Part shown: positions 19,075-27,582 of the stretch, piece by piece | How positions within the stretch are numbered: the stretch's first letter is position 1 | Layout of the letters: each line of letters opens with the position of its first letter | DNA from: Phycisphaeraceae bacterium | GTDB taxonomy: Bacteria > Planctomycetota > Phycisphaerae > Phycisphaerales > Phycisphaeraceae | DNA length: 64,000 nucleotides | Direction: 5' to 3' | Assembly (NCBI GenBank): GCA_002704825.1 | Contig: PAIY01000001.1 | Location: 21,086-85,085 of the forward strand | Made by a program: the position numbers and the translations under genes | The notes under the pieces: model-generated | What the model was told of the DNA's origin: nothing | The model's input: only the letters and a program-made list of their open reading frames with translations | The model's database searches: none

Positions 19075-19129
19075 TTGATCCAATCAAATTGATCCAATCA
19101 AATCATAGCGCGCTCTGACACCAAGTCAA
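19075..19129 (-). promoter_or_regulatory. Promoter with tandem palindromic operators (module A)
   Basis: On the minus strand a -35 box TTGACT (19124-19129), a 16-bp spacer and a -10 box TATGAT (19102-19107) are followed by two tandem 14-bp copies of TTGATCCAATCAAA (19075-19088 and 19089-19102, as read on plus). Each copy is a palindrome TTGAT-3-ATCAA. The operators cover the expected transcription start, ideal for repression by the GntR protein that follows. Confidence 0.8.
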
Positions 19130-19156
19130 CGCTCAATCGTCAGAGAGAATAAAAAA

Positions 19157-19188
19157 TCCCACCCGAGCCTGTTGAAGCCAAGGTGGGA
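19157..19188 (-). terminator. Terminator of module B
   Basis: The stem TCCCACC (19157-19163) / GGTGGGA (19182-19188), flanked by six A on the plus strand, reads on the minus strand as hairpin plus T-tract. It lies about 160 bases after the stop of the module B hydrolase. Confidence 0.6.
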
Positions 19189-19269
19189 GGGTGGGTTGTT
19201 GGTTTGAGAATATCTCGTGGGCGTGGTTTGGAAACGTTCAATCACCCACGCGAAAATCTCATCGCAGGT

Positions 19270-19291
19270 CCCTGGGGTTAAAACCCCAGGG
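19270..19291. repeat. Palindromic GGGGTTTTAACCCC-type repeat, copy 1
   Basis: The 22 bases CCCTGGGGTTAAAACCCCAG plus GG are a perfect palindrome, flanked by GCTTTAATG. A close relative with the same flank (CTAAAG) stands at 29587-29608. Both are in gaps of the carbohydrate modules. Confidence 0.8.
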
Positions 19292-19344
19292 CTTTAATGT
19301 GCATGCGGGGATGTGTTTTGAAACGTGTGACGCTCAAACGCGCA

Positions 19345-21840
19345 TCACTTCCATAGCGGCAGCATCTGGACGCGCTGATAGCTTTCCTGAACTTGCTTTG
19401 CGGTCAAGGCACCGCTGACCACGTGCATGCGCAGCATGTTGCCAACAAATCCCCCTGAGACGTCGATGTCGTCAATCTCTTTGCTGACACTGTCGACGAT
19501 GTTCCCGCCGATGTTACAACGTTCGGTACTTCGCGTGCCTTGACAGGGTCGTTGACTTTGGAGTTGGCCATTGAGATACATCGACAGCTTCGCACCGTCA
19601 TACGTCACCACCGCGTGATACACCTGCCCTGCCTGGAGTTTGCTTTGAGATGTGATTTTGACATGCGGGTTGGGGTGACTTCGCTGGGCTGGCAGGCGTC
19701 GGGCTTCGAGCAAGCCATCGGGTCGAATGATCACACTCAACTGGGCTCCACGCTGGTAGCAGATCACGCTGGTCTGATCCACGGCATGGGGCTTGATGAC
19801 CACATCCACACTCATCGGCCCGTTGGGCGCGTAGGCCAGTGGTGCGCTGAGGACCTGCTTGCCATCGAGTTTAAGCCAGCGGAGATTGTTCTCACCTGCA
19901 TCAAATGTCAGCTTGCCTTTGCCCATCAACTTGGCGGGTGCTTCATGGCCGGACCAGTCTTCGAACGCGGTCTGGTTCTTGCCTTGCGGCACGAAGGACC
20001 AGAGCACACTGGTGTCATCATAAGGCGTTGACGGTGTCGACCAGACCGTCGGCGCGTAAGCCCATTTGCCATCTGCAAACTGGACCACTGCTGCGTAATA
20101 GTCTTCCCCATCGCGCGACATGGGCTTACGCCAATCACAGTACGCAGTCGGCGCTTTGGGATCACGCTTGCGCAGCACGATGGGCCGATCCCCCTGCCCC
20201 GGACTCACGGCTTCTGCACCGCTCATATCCAACGGTGCAAGAAAGCGCAGCAGGTGTCCGTTGCGCATGGATGAGACTTCCGCCTTGTCCGCATCATCAC
20301 CGGTGACCTTGTAATCAACCATGCGAATGCCTTCGTGCAAGGTCAATTCACCTGCCGCACCATCCACTCCGTTGACCAGCATGCGTAGCGACCGTGAAGC
20401 GTCTGCCAACCGATGTAACGGTACGTTGTAATACAACTGGTCGGTATAACTCACCCCGCGCACCACCGCGATGTCCGGGAGGTTGGCATATTCAAGCTGC
20501 TTCCCATCAGCAAGCTCCAACGATGCACGCACACGAATCACGCGCGAACGCTGGCGATCAACACCGTCTTCAAAAGTCCACAACCAGGGCTTTAACTCGG
20601 TGAGTTCCAGCCAATCGCTTTGCTTTTGAGCAATGCGTTTGTTGGCACCATCAAGTAATGTCACCGTCACTTTTGCCTTGCCCGAAACATTGCTTGCAGG
20701 TAACGGCAAGAACTCCACGCGAACAGGCTCCGCGCCACTGAGTGTCTTGCGGTACGACAACACCGATTGGGGCAAACCGTCATCCGAAGCAGGTATCGCC
20801 CGGTCGTAATACCGCGCAAGGTATCGCTGGCTGATCTCCATGCGGGATGTGAGTTGACTGTAGGTGCAACTCAGCGAGGTGGATTCGTGATAGTCATTCC
20901 ATGTACTCCACTGCAAAAAGTCCGGCTTCTGTTCCAACGTTTTTTCCCAGACGCTGCGTAGAAACCCGGTATGACGCGGTGAAATGAAATTGCGATTGTT
21001 GGGGCGATCACTCAGATAACCAGGCCAGATCGTACCCCCGACATAGCGCCCTGTTTTTTGTGTTGGGTAAGCCTTGCGCAGCGAAGTGACCATACCTGTT
21101 GCGGCTTCAAGGCCTGATGCGCCGAAGTTGTAAGCACCGTCAAAAAGTTCGCCGTAACCTTCGGTTTCCTGAGGTTTGAATCGACCATACAACGCGGGCA
21201 AAAGTCCGCCGTGTTCATAGATCCAAAACGGCTTGAATCCTGCTGCATGCACCTGGTCGATGACCATTTTCCAATCCGCTGCACTGCGGGCATTGGCACC
21301 GTAGAACATCAAGACCGGCCGCCCCTCGATTTTCAAATGACGGGGGTGATCGCCCACTTCTTTGAGATATTCAATCAGACCGGAGGCCAAAAACGCAGGG
21401 TCTTTGCGGGACTTACCACCCTTGGTTTCGAAGAAGGGCGCGATCCTGAAATGGGCAGGCAGGTTAAAGTGATCCGCCGCTTTGAGCATGCTGCGTGTGA
21501 TCCCGATCTGACGCTTGAAATGCGATTCCTCGAAAAACAGGAAGTCGGCGAGCATGCAATCCCAACCGTGATCTGCGAGCAGTTTGAGTTCGTTGCCATA
21601 AGCGACAACGTTACGCATATCCTGATTGGGATACGAGCCATCGCGATCAAGCAGACTCATCACGGGGAAGTCCGTCGGATGTCCGATGCCTGAGGAGTTG
21701 TATGTCGTTGGCAGCCATCCCATGTAAGAGACCATCGACACCTTAGGCAGTTGCGCCTTGTCCTGTGCATGCGTATTGCCGACTGCAAGACAGACAGACA
21801 TCAGAACCGCGAGACAAATTGAGAGACGTTGAATGAACAT
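19345..21840 (-). CDS. Secreted GH71/GH99-like glycoside hydrolase with LamG tail (module B)
   Basis: An 831-residue secreted protein. The signal peptide runs to about residue 25 (CLAVGNTHAQ). A TIM-barrel-like domain follows (35-340) with MLADFLFFEESHFKRQ, HFRIAPFFETK and FLQWSTWNDYHESTSL; W314, N315, D316, Y317 and E319 match the WNDYGES region of GH71 and the related GH99 enzymes. A beta-rich middle part has no assignment. A LamG-like fold occupies about 690-820 (YHAVVTYDGAKLSMYLNG). It is the last gene of a four-gene operon and a distant homologue of the module A hydrolase, with which it shares overall architecture. Confidence 0.8.
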   Translation of the reverse strand: MFIQRLSICLAVLMSVCLAVGNTHAQDKAQLPKVSMVSYMGWLPTTYNSSGIGHPTDFPVMSLLDRDGSYPNQDMRNVVAYGNELKLLADHGWDCMLADFLFFEESHFKRQIGITRSMLKAADHFNLPAHFRIAPFFETKGGKSRKDPAFLASGLIEYLKEVGDHPRHLKIEGRPVLMFYGANARSAADWKMVIDQVHAAGFKPFWIYEHGGLLPALYGRFKPQETEGYGELFDGAYNFGASGLEAATGMVTSLRKAYPTQKTGRYVGGTIWPGYLSDRPNNRNFISPRHTGFLRSVWEKTLEQKPDFLQWSTWNDYHESTSLSCTYSQLTSRMEISQRYLARYYDRAIPASDDGLPQSVLSYRKTLSGAEPVRVEFLPLPASNVSGKAKVTVTLLDGANKRIAQKQSDWLELTELKPWLWTFEDGVDRQRSRVIRVRASLELADGKQLEYANLPDIAVVRGVSYTDQLYYNVPLHRLADASRSLRMLVNGVDGAAGELTLHEGIRMVDYKVTGDDADKAEVSSMRNGHLLRFLAPLDMSGAEAVSPGQGDRPIVLRKRDPKAPTAYCDWRKPMSRDGEDYYAAVVQFADGKWAYAPTVWSTPSTPYDDTSVLWSFVPQGKNQTAFEDWSGHEAPAKLMGKGKLTFDAGENNLRWLKLDGKQVLSAPLAYAPNGPMSVDVVIKPHAVDQTSVICYQRGAQLSVIIRPDGLLEARRLPAQRSHPNPHVKITSQSKLQAGQVYHAVVTYDGAKLSMYLNGQLQSQRPCQGTRSTERCNIGGNIVDSVSKEIDDIDVSGGFVGNMLRMHVVSGALTAKQVQESYQRVQMLPLWK

Positions 21841-21900
21841 ATGAAACCTTGTTTGTTTTGTTGAATTGCAGTTGGATTGATCACGAACGTAAGCAAGGCA

Positions 21901-22563
21901 TCAGAACTGATTCCAGATGACACCAGTTGACGGCAACGCTTCCTTCCGGGCAGCGGCATGTCCATCGACATAGAAAATATTGGTCGCCCCCAGATGTCGG
22001 AAGGCCTGATTGGCAGTCCCGGTCGATCCGGTTTCGGTGTAGTTACTGCCAGTGGTATAGCCTGTGGCAGACAGGTCATTGGTTGAGTTGTTGACCACGT
22101 CCACAAAAAACAGCGTTTTGCCATGGAAGCGAATATCGCCAAGCCGTTTTGATTTTTTACCAAACAGATCGAATCGGCAGATCATGTAACTCATGCCGTA
22201 GTTACCTTGTTTGAAAAAGTAACGTTCGTCCGTCGCGGTGCAATCCAGATGTTCATAGCCAACGATGTAAGCTTCAAGCCAGGATTGCTCATTGCCGGAC
22301 ATCCCTGCTGGTTCGACAAACCAGATCGGCTTATCAATCCCGGGGACATACTCACGAAAATCGTTGGCATACATGGGTAATGCCAGGCCCAACTGTTTCA
22401 GTGACGTCAGGCATTGCACCGCACGCGCACTCTTGCGAGCCGATGCCAATGCGGGCAAAAGGATGGAGATGAGCATGGCAATGATCGAGATGACCACCAA
22501 CAACTCAATGAGTGTAAAGCCGTGAAGACTGGTTTGTGTTGACGTTTGTTTGCGAAGGATCAT
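21901..22563 (-). CDS. Pseudopilin with C-terminal DGH motif (module B)
   Basis: Starting at ATG 22561-22563, with GGAG at good distance, this gives 220 residues. The leader [15 protein letters not shown] ends at a normal G before [20 protein letters not shown], so prepilin peptidase processing is expected. Near the C terminus [15 protein letters not shown] fits H-X9-DG exactly. A longer frame to 22986 exists upstream but overlaps the neighbouring gene in another frame and is rejected. It lies 22 bases after the upstream gene and 60 before the hydrolase gene. Role unproven: a surface fibre subunit, adhesin or scaffold are options. Confidence 0.88.
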   Translation of the reverse strand: MILRKQTSTQTSLHGFTLIELLVVISIIAMLISILLPALASARKSARAVQCLTSLKQLGLALPMYANDFREYVPGIDKPIWFVEPAGMSGNEQSWLEAYIVGYEHLDCTATDERYFFKQGNYGMSYMICRFDLFGKKSKRLGDIRFHGKTLFFVDVVNNSTNDLSATGYTTGSNYTETGSTGTANQAFRHLGATNIFYVDGHAAARKEALPSTGVIWNQF

Positions 22564-22585
22564 GATGATCTCCAGTGCAGAAGGA

Positions 22586-23266
22586 TCAAGGTTGAACGAG
22601 CAAACGCTCAATGGACCATGTGGCTTGCGGGCCGTGGATGTTGCTTTGGTCGATGTGCAGCAGGTGTTGGCCGACGAGGTTGGCAGGCTCAGCGAGTGTG
22701 CCTTGCGAGCTGTTGGACTTATCTGCTGCACGCATGAGTTTGTGGTCGGACGGGTCATCAGTGCAGAGGACCTTCCAATCCTTGCCGTCGATGGCAAAGC
22801 CGATGTAGCTTCCGACGGGGAACAAGCGATCGCGGTCGAAGGGATAGGAGTCCCAGACTTTCTTGCCGTCAATGAAGAAGCGGACGACTTCCTTGTTGAC
22901 GGATCGGTTGATACTGAGGGTGGCGACCTTGTCCCCGAGACTGAATTTGTAGGCATTAAACAGGTCTTTTTTCGTTGCCTTGCCATGATCGTAAGGACCG
23001 ACCTGCATCAGAAACACCACACGATTGGCTGAGAGATTGACCGGTGAGATGGATTGCATTTTGACGCCGGGTCGGAAGCGCATGTCGTAGTTGTGTGCGA
23101 GAACCAGCTTACCGCCTTCGACTTTGGCGGTCGCGTCTTTGGGTGCCTGCGCCTGCCAACGTTGAGCCAAGTCCGACGGGGAGTCGAACTCTTCAGTCAT
23201 GGGTTGGGCGTCAAGCGAACTCACGCCAAGCAGGCATATGACAACTGATGCAACAAGTCGATGCAT
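22586..23266 (-). CDS. Exported protein of unknown function (module B)
   Basis: A protein of 226 residues with a signal peptide ([21 protein letters not shown]). The mature part is beta-rich: [60 protein letters not shown]. This recalls the jelly-roll fold of 3-keto-disaccharide hydrolase/DUF1080 or LamG proteins, but I recognise no catalytic motif. GGAAG precedes ATG 23264-23266; a longer frame to 23293 starts with TTG and is less likely. It lies between the regulator (42 bases) and the pseudopilin (22 bases) and is absent from modules A and C. Confidence 0.75.
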   Translation of the reverse strand: MHRLVASVVICLLGVSSLDAQPMTEEFDSPSDLAQRWQAQAPKDATAKVEGGKLVLAHNYDMRFRPGVKMQSISPVNLSANRVVFLMQVGPYDHGKATKKDLFNAYKFSLGDKVATLSINRSVNKEVVRFFIDGKKVWDSYPFDRDRLFPVGSYIGFAIDGKDWKVLCTDDPSDHKLMRAADKSNSSQGTLAEPANLVGQHLLHIDQSNIHGPQATWSIERLLVQP

Positions 23267-23308
23267 AAGTCTTCCTTCCAGATGTAAAAACAAAACAAGT
23301 TAAAAAGT

Positions 23309-24409
23309 CTATGTCGTACTGCCTTGTTTGATGGCAGCTTTGATCATCAATCGATCCGCATCACGCTCACCGATCATCAACCGGTAAAGCAAACCAAAAG
23401 CGCCGCGACAGATCCGATTCAGATCGTATTGGCAGCGCGTAAAGTTGATCGGGAAGTCACGGTCTACGCCTTGAGTGGCATGGGTCACGAGTTTGAGTTG
23501 GTCCGGTGTTGCGATCATCAAATCACGCACCGCCTTGCCGACGCCCATCGCCGTGTTGTCGTCAGAGACAATCACGCCATCGGGTCGATCCTCACCATGC
23601 CACAAATCGCACATCGCTTCATAGCCCTGTTCGGCAGTCCGACAACAGGCTTTGACGAGCTTGGGATTCACAGGCAAACCGAGTTTGGAAAGCTCATCAT
23701 AAAACTGAGGCTGATACGAAGACCGCCCCAGGAAGTCGGCCTCGAAGGTTTGGCTATCGGTGGCGATGTTGAAGATCAAAGCGATATTGCGACAGCCGCG
23801 ATCCATCAGGTGCTTGTAGGACTTGACCATCAGGCCATGCATATCCATGACCACCGGATGATGCCCCTGAGTCCTGTAGGTGGTCAACGTGACCGCAGGG
23901 ACACCTTTGTCTTTGAGGGTATCTTCGAACGTCTCAAGCCCTGCCATGGCAAGGATGCCTGCCGCCTGATTCCAGATTGTGGAGTTGGGTTCGAGACTGT
24001 CAATGAAATCATCACCGGGCTCACCGTATCCCAGGATGTGCGTTGGGCGCATATTGTGCGATTTAACCTCGGTGGTCAAAGATTGGAGTAATTGATGGTA
24101 AAAACGTGCCAATTCTGGTACCGCAAAGTGACAGGTGTCAAAAACGACCAGAATCTGGCCGCGTGAAGCGTCGGGATGAATGTATGTCCCGCGCGATGCC
24201 TGGCGATCCAGCAGCATCTCCGACTCGAGTCCGGCCATGGCCTTGTTGACGGTGAGTAAACTCACCCCGAACTGGTCGGCAAGCTGGCGTTCGGGCGGGA
24301 GTCGGTCCCCTGCCACGAGTTTGCCTTTGCGGATCTGCGTCCGGAAGTGTGCCTGGATCAGGTCGATCTTGGAGGCCGTTTCGGGTTGTCGGGTGAGTGT
24401 TCGCGTCAT
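23309..24409 (-). CDS. GntR-type regulator with LacI-like sensor (module B)
   Basis: A 366-residue paralogue of the module A regulator. The winged helix lies at about 15-80 (IQAHFRTQIRKGKLVAGDRL, PPERQLADQFGV). The sensor part begins at QILVVFDTCHFAVPELARFY and includes DGVIVSDD. ATG 24407-24409 is chosen because its distance from the operators equals that in module A; ATG 24413-24415 is possible. It heads a four-gene operon with an exported protein, a pseudopilin and a hydrolase. Auto-repression released by an imported sugar is the natural model, inferred from the operator layout. Confidence 0.9.
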   Translation of the reverse strand: MTRTLTRQPETASKIDLIQAHFRTQIRKGKLVAGDRLPPERQLADQFGVSLLTVNKAMAGLESEMLLDRQASRGTYIHPDASRGQILVVFDTCHFAVPELARFYHQLLQSLTTEVKSHNMRPTHILGYGEPGDDFIDSLEPNSTIWNQAAGILAMAGLETFEDTLKDKGVPAVTLTTYRTQGHHPVVMDMHGLMVKSYKHLMDRGCRNIALIFNIATDSQTFEADFLGRSSYQPQFYDELSKLGLPVNPKLVKACCRTAEQGYEAMCDLWHGEDRPDGVIVSDDNTAMGVGKAVRDLMIATPDQLKLVTHATQGVDRDFPINFTRCQYDLNRICRGAFGLLYRLMIGERDADRLMIKAAIKQGSTT

Positions 24410-24416
24410 GACCATC

Positions 24417-24472
24417 TTGATTTAATCAAATTTGATTTAATCAAATATTAGGCGCCGGATCGGGCGGGTCAA
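24417..24472 (-). promoter_or_regulatory. Promoter with tandem palindromic operators (module B)
   Basis: Minus strand: -35 TTGACC (24467-24472), 16-bp spacer, -10 TAATAT (24445-24450), then two copies of TTGATTTAATCAA at 24417-24429 and 24432-24444. Each is TTGAT-3-ATCAA, the same half-sites as in module A with a different centre. The copies are 15 bp apart against 14 bp in module A. The start codon follows almost at once, so the leader RNA is very short. Confidence 0.8.
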
Positions 24473-24595
24473 GTGGGCTCAAGAAAATTCGTGAGATTGA
24501 CGATTTGGGGCGTGGCCGGGGTGTCTGCATACAGTGGATTTATGCCCGCGTACCGCCACCTGTGAGATGGACTTTCAGTCCCTGCGCAACAAAAA

Positions 24596-24626
24596 CCCCA
24601 CAGACCAGCTCCGGTGATCTGTGGGG
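24596..24626 (-). terminator. Terminator of the FliN-like gene
   Basis: A 9-bp stem CCCCACAGA (24596-24604) / TCTGTGGGG (24618-24626) is followed on the minus strand by TTTTT. It sits about 50 bases after the stop of the FliN-like gene. Confidence 0.8.
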
Positions 24627-24674
24627 TAGCATCTTGTCAGACATTTTTTATGTTAACTGTTTTTCAACAGTGAT

Positions 24675-24944
24675 TTAGCCGCCACCCATCGCTTTGACGA
24701 TATCGGTTGCCGAACCGACATTCGTCACGGAGAAGCCAAAATTTTCGCCGACTTTCACCGCGACCCCCGTGCCGATTTTGATGTTGTTGATCAACAGATC
24801 AAGCTCTTCTTCAGCACTCTTGTTGAGCTCCAGTATCGCACCGGGACACAGCGTCAGCACATCGTCCATGGCCACTTTCTGCTGGCCAACCTGCACGATC
24901 ACGGGCACGGTGAGATTCAAAATGGTTTTGACATCCGTCGGCAT
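24675..24944 (-). CDS. Orphan FliN/SpoA-domain protein
   Basis: An 89-residue protein that is little more than one SpoA (FliN C-terminal) domain: ILNLTVPVIVQVGQQKVAMD, DVLTLCPGAILELNK, then DLLINNIKIGTGVAVKVGEN. This is the pattern of the flagellar C-ring protein FliN and its type III secretion relatives. No other flagellar or secretion gene is in the window. It has its own terminator. Either it serves a flagellar motor encoded elsewhere or it is a standalone SpoA protein. The name fliN is not given because the protein lacks an N-terminal extension and the context is not flagellar. Confidence 0.8.
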   Translation of the reverse strand: MPTDVKTILNLTVPVIVQVGQQKVAMDDVLTLCPGAILELNKSAEEELDLLINNIKIGTGVAVKVGENFGFSVTNVGSATDIVKAMGGG

Positions 24945-25041
24945 ATACCCAACCTATCGGCGATTGAGGGGGATGGAGATTAAGTGTTTGGCGAAAACCT
25001 GATTTTGTGCGTAAACCACTTAAAAATCAGCATTAATATTT

Positions 25042-25068
25042 CAACCACAGAGACACAGAGGCACAGAG
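25042..25068. repeat. Single arm of the CACAGAG repeat family
   Basis: The words CACAGAGACACAGAGGCACA follow CAAC and match the left arm of the complete element at 26740-26830. No inverted partner is visible nearby, so this is a half element after trpE. Confidence 0.75.
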
Positions 25069-25148
25069 CCCGAAAAAGAGTTTTTGTCTGTCTTGATCAC
25101 TGTATATCAGTGACTCGGTGGTAAAACCATGTGTTAACTGATGTTGAC

Positions 25149-26714
25149 TCACCGGCCAAAGGCTTCAGAGGCGATCTTCACGGCTTTGGCCATCGCGGCA
25201 GCTTTGTTGACGGTTTCCTGGTGTTCGGCATCGGGATCGGAGTCCGCAACAATGCCTGCTCCGACCTGGATGTAGACATTCCACTGGCCGTCCTCGCGGG
25301 GCATGACCACCATCGTCCGCAGCGCCAGCGCCATGTCCATATTGCCTGCAAAGTCCGCGTACCCCACGGCACCGGCGTAGGGTCCGCGGCGGGTGGGCTC
25401 CATGTCGTCAATGATCTGCATCGCACGCACCTTGGGGGCGCCGCTGACGGTTCCAACCGGTAACGCCATCTGCAAAGCATCCCAGCAGGTGCAGTCATCG
25501 CGCAGCTTGCCGGTGACGGTGGAACTGATGTGCATGACATGGCTGTAGCGTTCGACATTCATGATGCGTGGCAACTCAATCGTCCCGGGCTCTGCCACAC
25601 GTCCAACGTCGTTACGCCCCAGGTCCACGAGCATGATGTGTTCGGATTGGTCCTTGGGATCAGCGAGGAGTTCTTCTTCCAACGCCTTGTCTTGTTCTTC
25701 GGTTTTGCCGCGGTGACGCGTCCCTGCCAGCGGTCGGTTGGTGACCACGCCATCCTGTACTCTGCATAAAATCTCCGGCGAAGCACCCACGAGGATGCAG
25801 CCTTGGATCTGCATGTAAAACATGTACGGCGAAGGATTGACCACGCGCAAGGCACGGTAGATATCAAACGGGTCCGCATCACAGACCAGATCAAATCGCT
25901 GAGAGGGGACGAACTGGAAAATGTCGCCTGCCATGATGAACTCTTTGCCATCGACGACACATTTTTGATAACCACCTTCGCCCATGTTGCTCGCAGGCAT
26001 CGGGGGTGGCGGGGATTCCAGATCGATATCTCCAGCAGGCAATTCCTGGCCTGCAAAAGTCACCGCTGGTGTTTCCATGCGTTCGACGAGATCTTCAAGT
26101 CGATCGTTGGCTTCCTGGTAACCATCATCCAACGAGTCATACATCGCAGGTTCGACATGCGTCACGACCAACACGCATTTCTGCACGTTGTCGAAGATCA
26201 CCATGTCCTTGTAAAGCTGCATGTGAATGTCGGGAATGTTGCGGTCATCCTCAGGCGGATTGGGCAGTTTCTCACCTTCGAGATACCGCACCGCATCATA
26301 GGTCACGCACCCCACCCAGCCGCCAGTGAAATCAGGCAAACCGGGGACGCGAATGGTCTTGTACGATTCGGAATAGTTGGCTAAATCACGCAGCGGGTCC
26401 GGGCATTCATAGCTTCGCGAGTTGGCGGGATTTTCGTGATCCAGATACTTCACGGTGTTGCGACGGGCAATGACCTGTGCAGCAGGATTGGTGCCAAGGA
26501 AGCTGTAGCGTCCCTGTCGATCACCGCCGATGACGGACTCGAGCAGGAAGCTCGGGGCCATGCGTTCATCGGGTCGGACCAGGCGTCGGTAAGCCAGCAC
26601 AGGCGTGAGTTGGTCGCTCATCAGGCGACGGAAAACCGGGATCACCTGCCCGGGCGCGGTGGCCTGCCTGGCAAGGTCAGTAAACGTTTTGAAGTCGGGG
26701 ATGTTCTTGGGCAT
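25149..26714 (-). CDS. trpE: Anthranilate synthase component I
   Basis: This 521-residue protein converts chorismate to anthranilate with ammonia supplied by the glutaminase subunit TrpG, the first step of tryptophan synthesis. FLLESVIGGDRQGRYSFLG near residue 55 contains the LLES element that binds feedback tryptophan. The C-terminal chorismate-binding half has the hallmark blocks GDIFQFVPSQRF, SPYMFYMQ, GASPEILCR, PLAGTRHRGKT, EEQDKALEEELLADPKDQSEH, MLVDLGRNDVGRV, LPVGTVSGAPKVRAMQIID and GPYAGAVGYADF. Length is normal. The partner trpG is not adjacent in this window, and no attenuator leader was recognised. Confidence 0.96.
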   Translation of the reverse strand: MPKNIPDFKTFTDLARQATAPGQVIPVFRRLMSDQLTPVLAYRRLVRPDERMAPSFLLESVIGGDRQGRYSFLGTNPAAQVIARRNTVKYLDHENPANSRSYECPDPLRDLANYSESYKTIRVPGLPDFTGGWVGCVTYDAVRYLEGEKLPNPPEDDRNIPDIHMQLYKDMVIFDNVQKCVLVVTHVEPAMYDSLDDGYQEANDRLEDLVERMETPAVTFAGQELPAGDIDLESPPPPMPASNMGEGGYQKCVVDGKEFIMAGDIFQFVPSQRFDLVCDADPFDIYRALRVVNPSPYMFYMQIQGCILVGASPEILCRVQDGVVTNRPLAGTRHRGKTEEQDKALEEELLADPKDQSEHIMLVDLGRNDVGRVAEPGTIELPRIMNVERYSHVMHISSTVTGKLRDDCTCWDALQMALPVGTVSGAPKVRAMQIIDDMEPTRRGPYAGAVGYADFAGNMDMALALRTMVVMPREDGQWNVYIQVGAGIVADSDPDAEHQETVNKAAAMAKAVKIASEAFGR

Positions 26715-26739
26715 GGTATGGCTCTATATCAATTTTTTA

Positions 26740-26830
26740 AACCACAGAGGCACAGAGTCACAGAGCCCGAATTAAGACAAGAGCCAATCGCCTTGATTGT
26801 TTTTCTCTGTGTCTCTGTGTCTCTGTGGTT
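26740..26830. repeat. CACAGAG inverted-repeat element
   Basis: Arms of 26 bp (26740-26765 and 26805-26830) match at 24 of 26 positions when one is reverse-complemented. Each arm is built of the repeated word (C)ACAGAG and starts with AACCACAGAG. About 39 bases separate the arms. It fills the gap between trpE and the small gene upstream. Confidence 0.85.
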
Positions 26831-26860
26831 CATCATGCCTTGATTGGATTCAAAAAAAGT

Positions 26861-27262
26861 TCACTCGTCATCCAGCGAATCGGGGAGCATCTCCGCCTTT
26901 TCGCCTTTGGCTGTTTTCTCAGCGTGTTTCTTGACCCATGTTTCCCAGCTCTTGCCTGCAGCTGCATCCTTGCCGGTGAAATGGATCCTGGCAATCTGAC
27001 TGTAGGGCACCACGAATTGATCATCGGTGCCCTTGGGCCACATCCGCGCGATCGGCGGGTTGTCCGTCGGACGGCGGTCATAGAGATAGCCTTCGACCTG
27101 CGAGCCATCGAGCAATTCCAGGATCACGTCCCCGCGATAGTCCACCGCCTGGGCAATGATCGCATCGACATTCTCTGCCTGGCTGCAGTCCAGCGTCTTG
27201 CCTTGCAGAGAAGGCGCTTCGTCGGTCACATCGGATGTCTGAGGCATGTCATTCATGGTCAT
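26861..27262 (-). CDS. Conserved-looking protein of unknown function
   Basis: A 133-residue soluble protein. The central part, VDYRGDVILELLDGSQVEGY then LYDRR..DNPPIARMW and FVVPYSQIARIHFTGKD, has the strand pattern of a small barrel that could bind RNA or another ligand, similar to an Sm-like fold. That is a pattern-based guess. The end is highly charged and includes WETWVKKHAEKTAKGEK. ATG 27260-27262 or 27254-27256 could be the start. It is upstream of trpE on the same strand but separated by 146 bases containing the repeat, so co-transcription is uncertain. Confidence 0.65.
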   Translation of the reverse strand: MTMNDMPQTSDVTDEAPSLQGKTLDCSQAENVDAIIAQAVDYRGDVILELLDGSQVEGYLYDRRPTDNPPIARMWPKGTDDQFVVPYSQIARIHFTGKDAAAGKSWETWVKKHAEKTAKGEKAEMLPDSLDDE

Positions 27263-27407
27263 AGTGTAATTGAGGTCATGATCCTAAGCGAACCGGAAAG
27301 ATCTGGTGTTGATGGTCGACATGGAAGACTCATCCAAAGCCGTGTCCCTCCCGAGGCACGGGTGTATGACGCGCGTTGTGAGACGTGACAACCGGTATCA
27401 AGGCAAC

Positions 27408-27434
27408 CCGTACCTCAGGAGAGGTACGGCTTTT
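27408..27434 (+). other. Strong hairpin ahead of module C
   Basis: A perfect 9-bp stem CCGTACCTC (27408-27416) / GAGGTACGG (27421-27429) with loop AGGA is followed by CTTTTGG. It resembles a weak terminator or leader hairpin. It lies 80 bases before the -35 box of the LacI gene, so it is not in that transcript. Nothing else was seen in 27263-27500. Confidence 0.45.
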
Positions 27435-27508
27435 GGGGAACCAGAAGGTGATGATCAATATCACAAGCTACATAACGGTTACACCCCAAGAAATCTCACC
27501 AACGCCCC

Positions 27509-27573
27509 TTGACTGTTCCCGAATCGCGCCTAGGATTAAATTAAACGTTACATTAAACTTCATTAAACGATAC
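27509..27573 (+). promoter_or_regulatory. Promoter and repeated operator words (module C)
   Basis: The -35 box TTGACT (27509-27514), a 16-bp spacer and -10 TAGGAT (27531-27536) are followed by ATTAAAC words at 27540, 27552 and 27562, the first and last extended as ATTAAACGTTAC and ATTAAACGATAC. The layout is the same as for modules A and B although the operator word differs, as expected for a LacI-type protein. Confidence 0.7.
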
Positions 27574-27582
27574 ATTTCAAAC

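Noticed and set aside
22564..22986. N-terminal extension of the module B pseudopilin frame
   Set aside because: It overlaps the neighbouring exported-protein gene in another frame. ATG 22561-22563 has a proper ribosome site and puts the prepilin signal in the right place.
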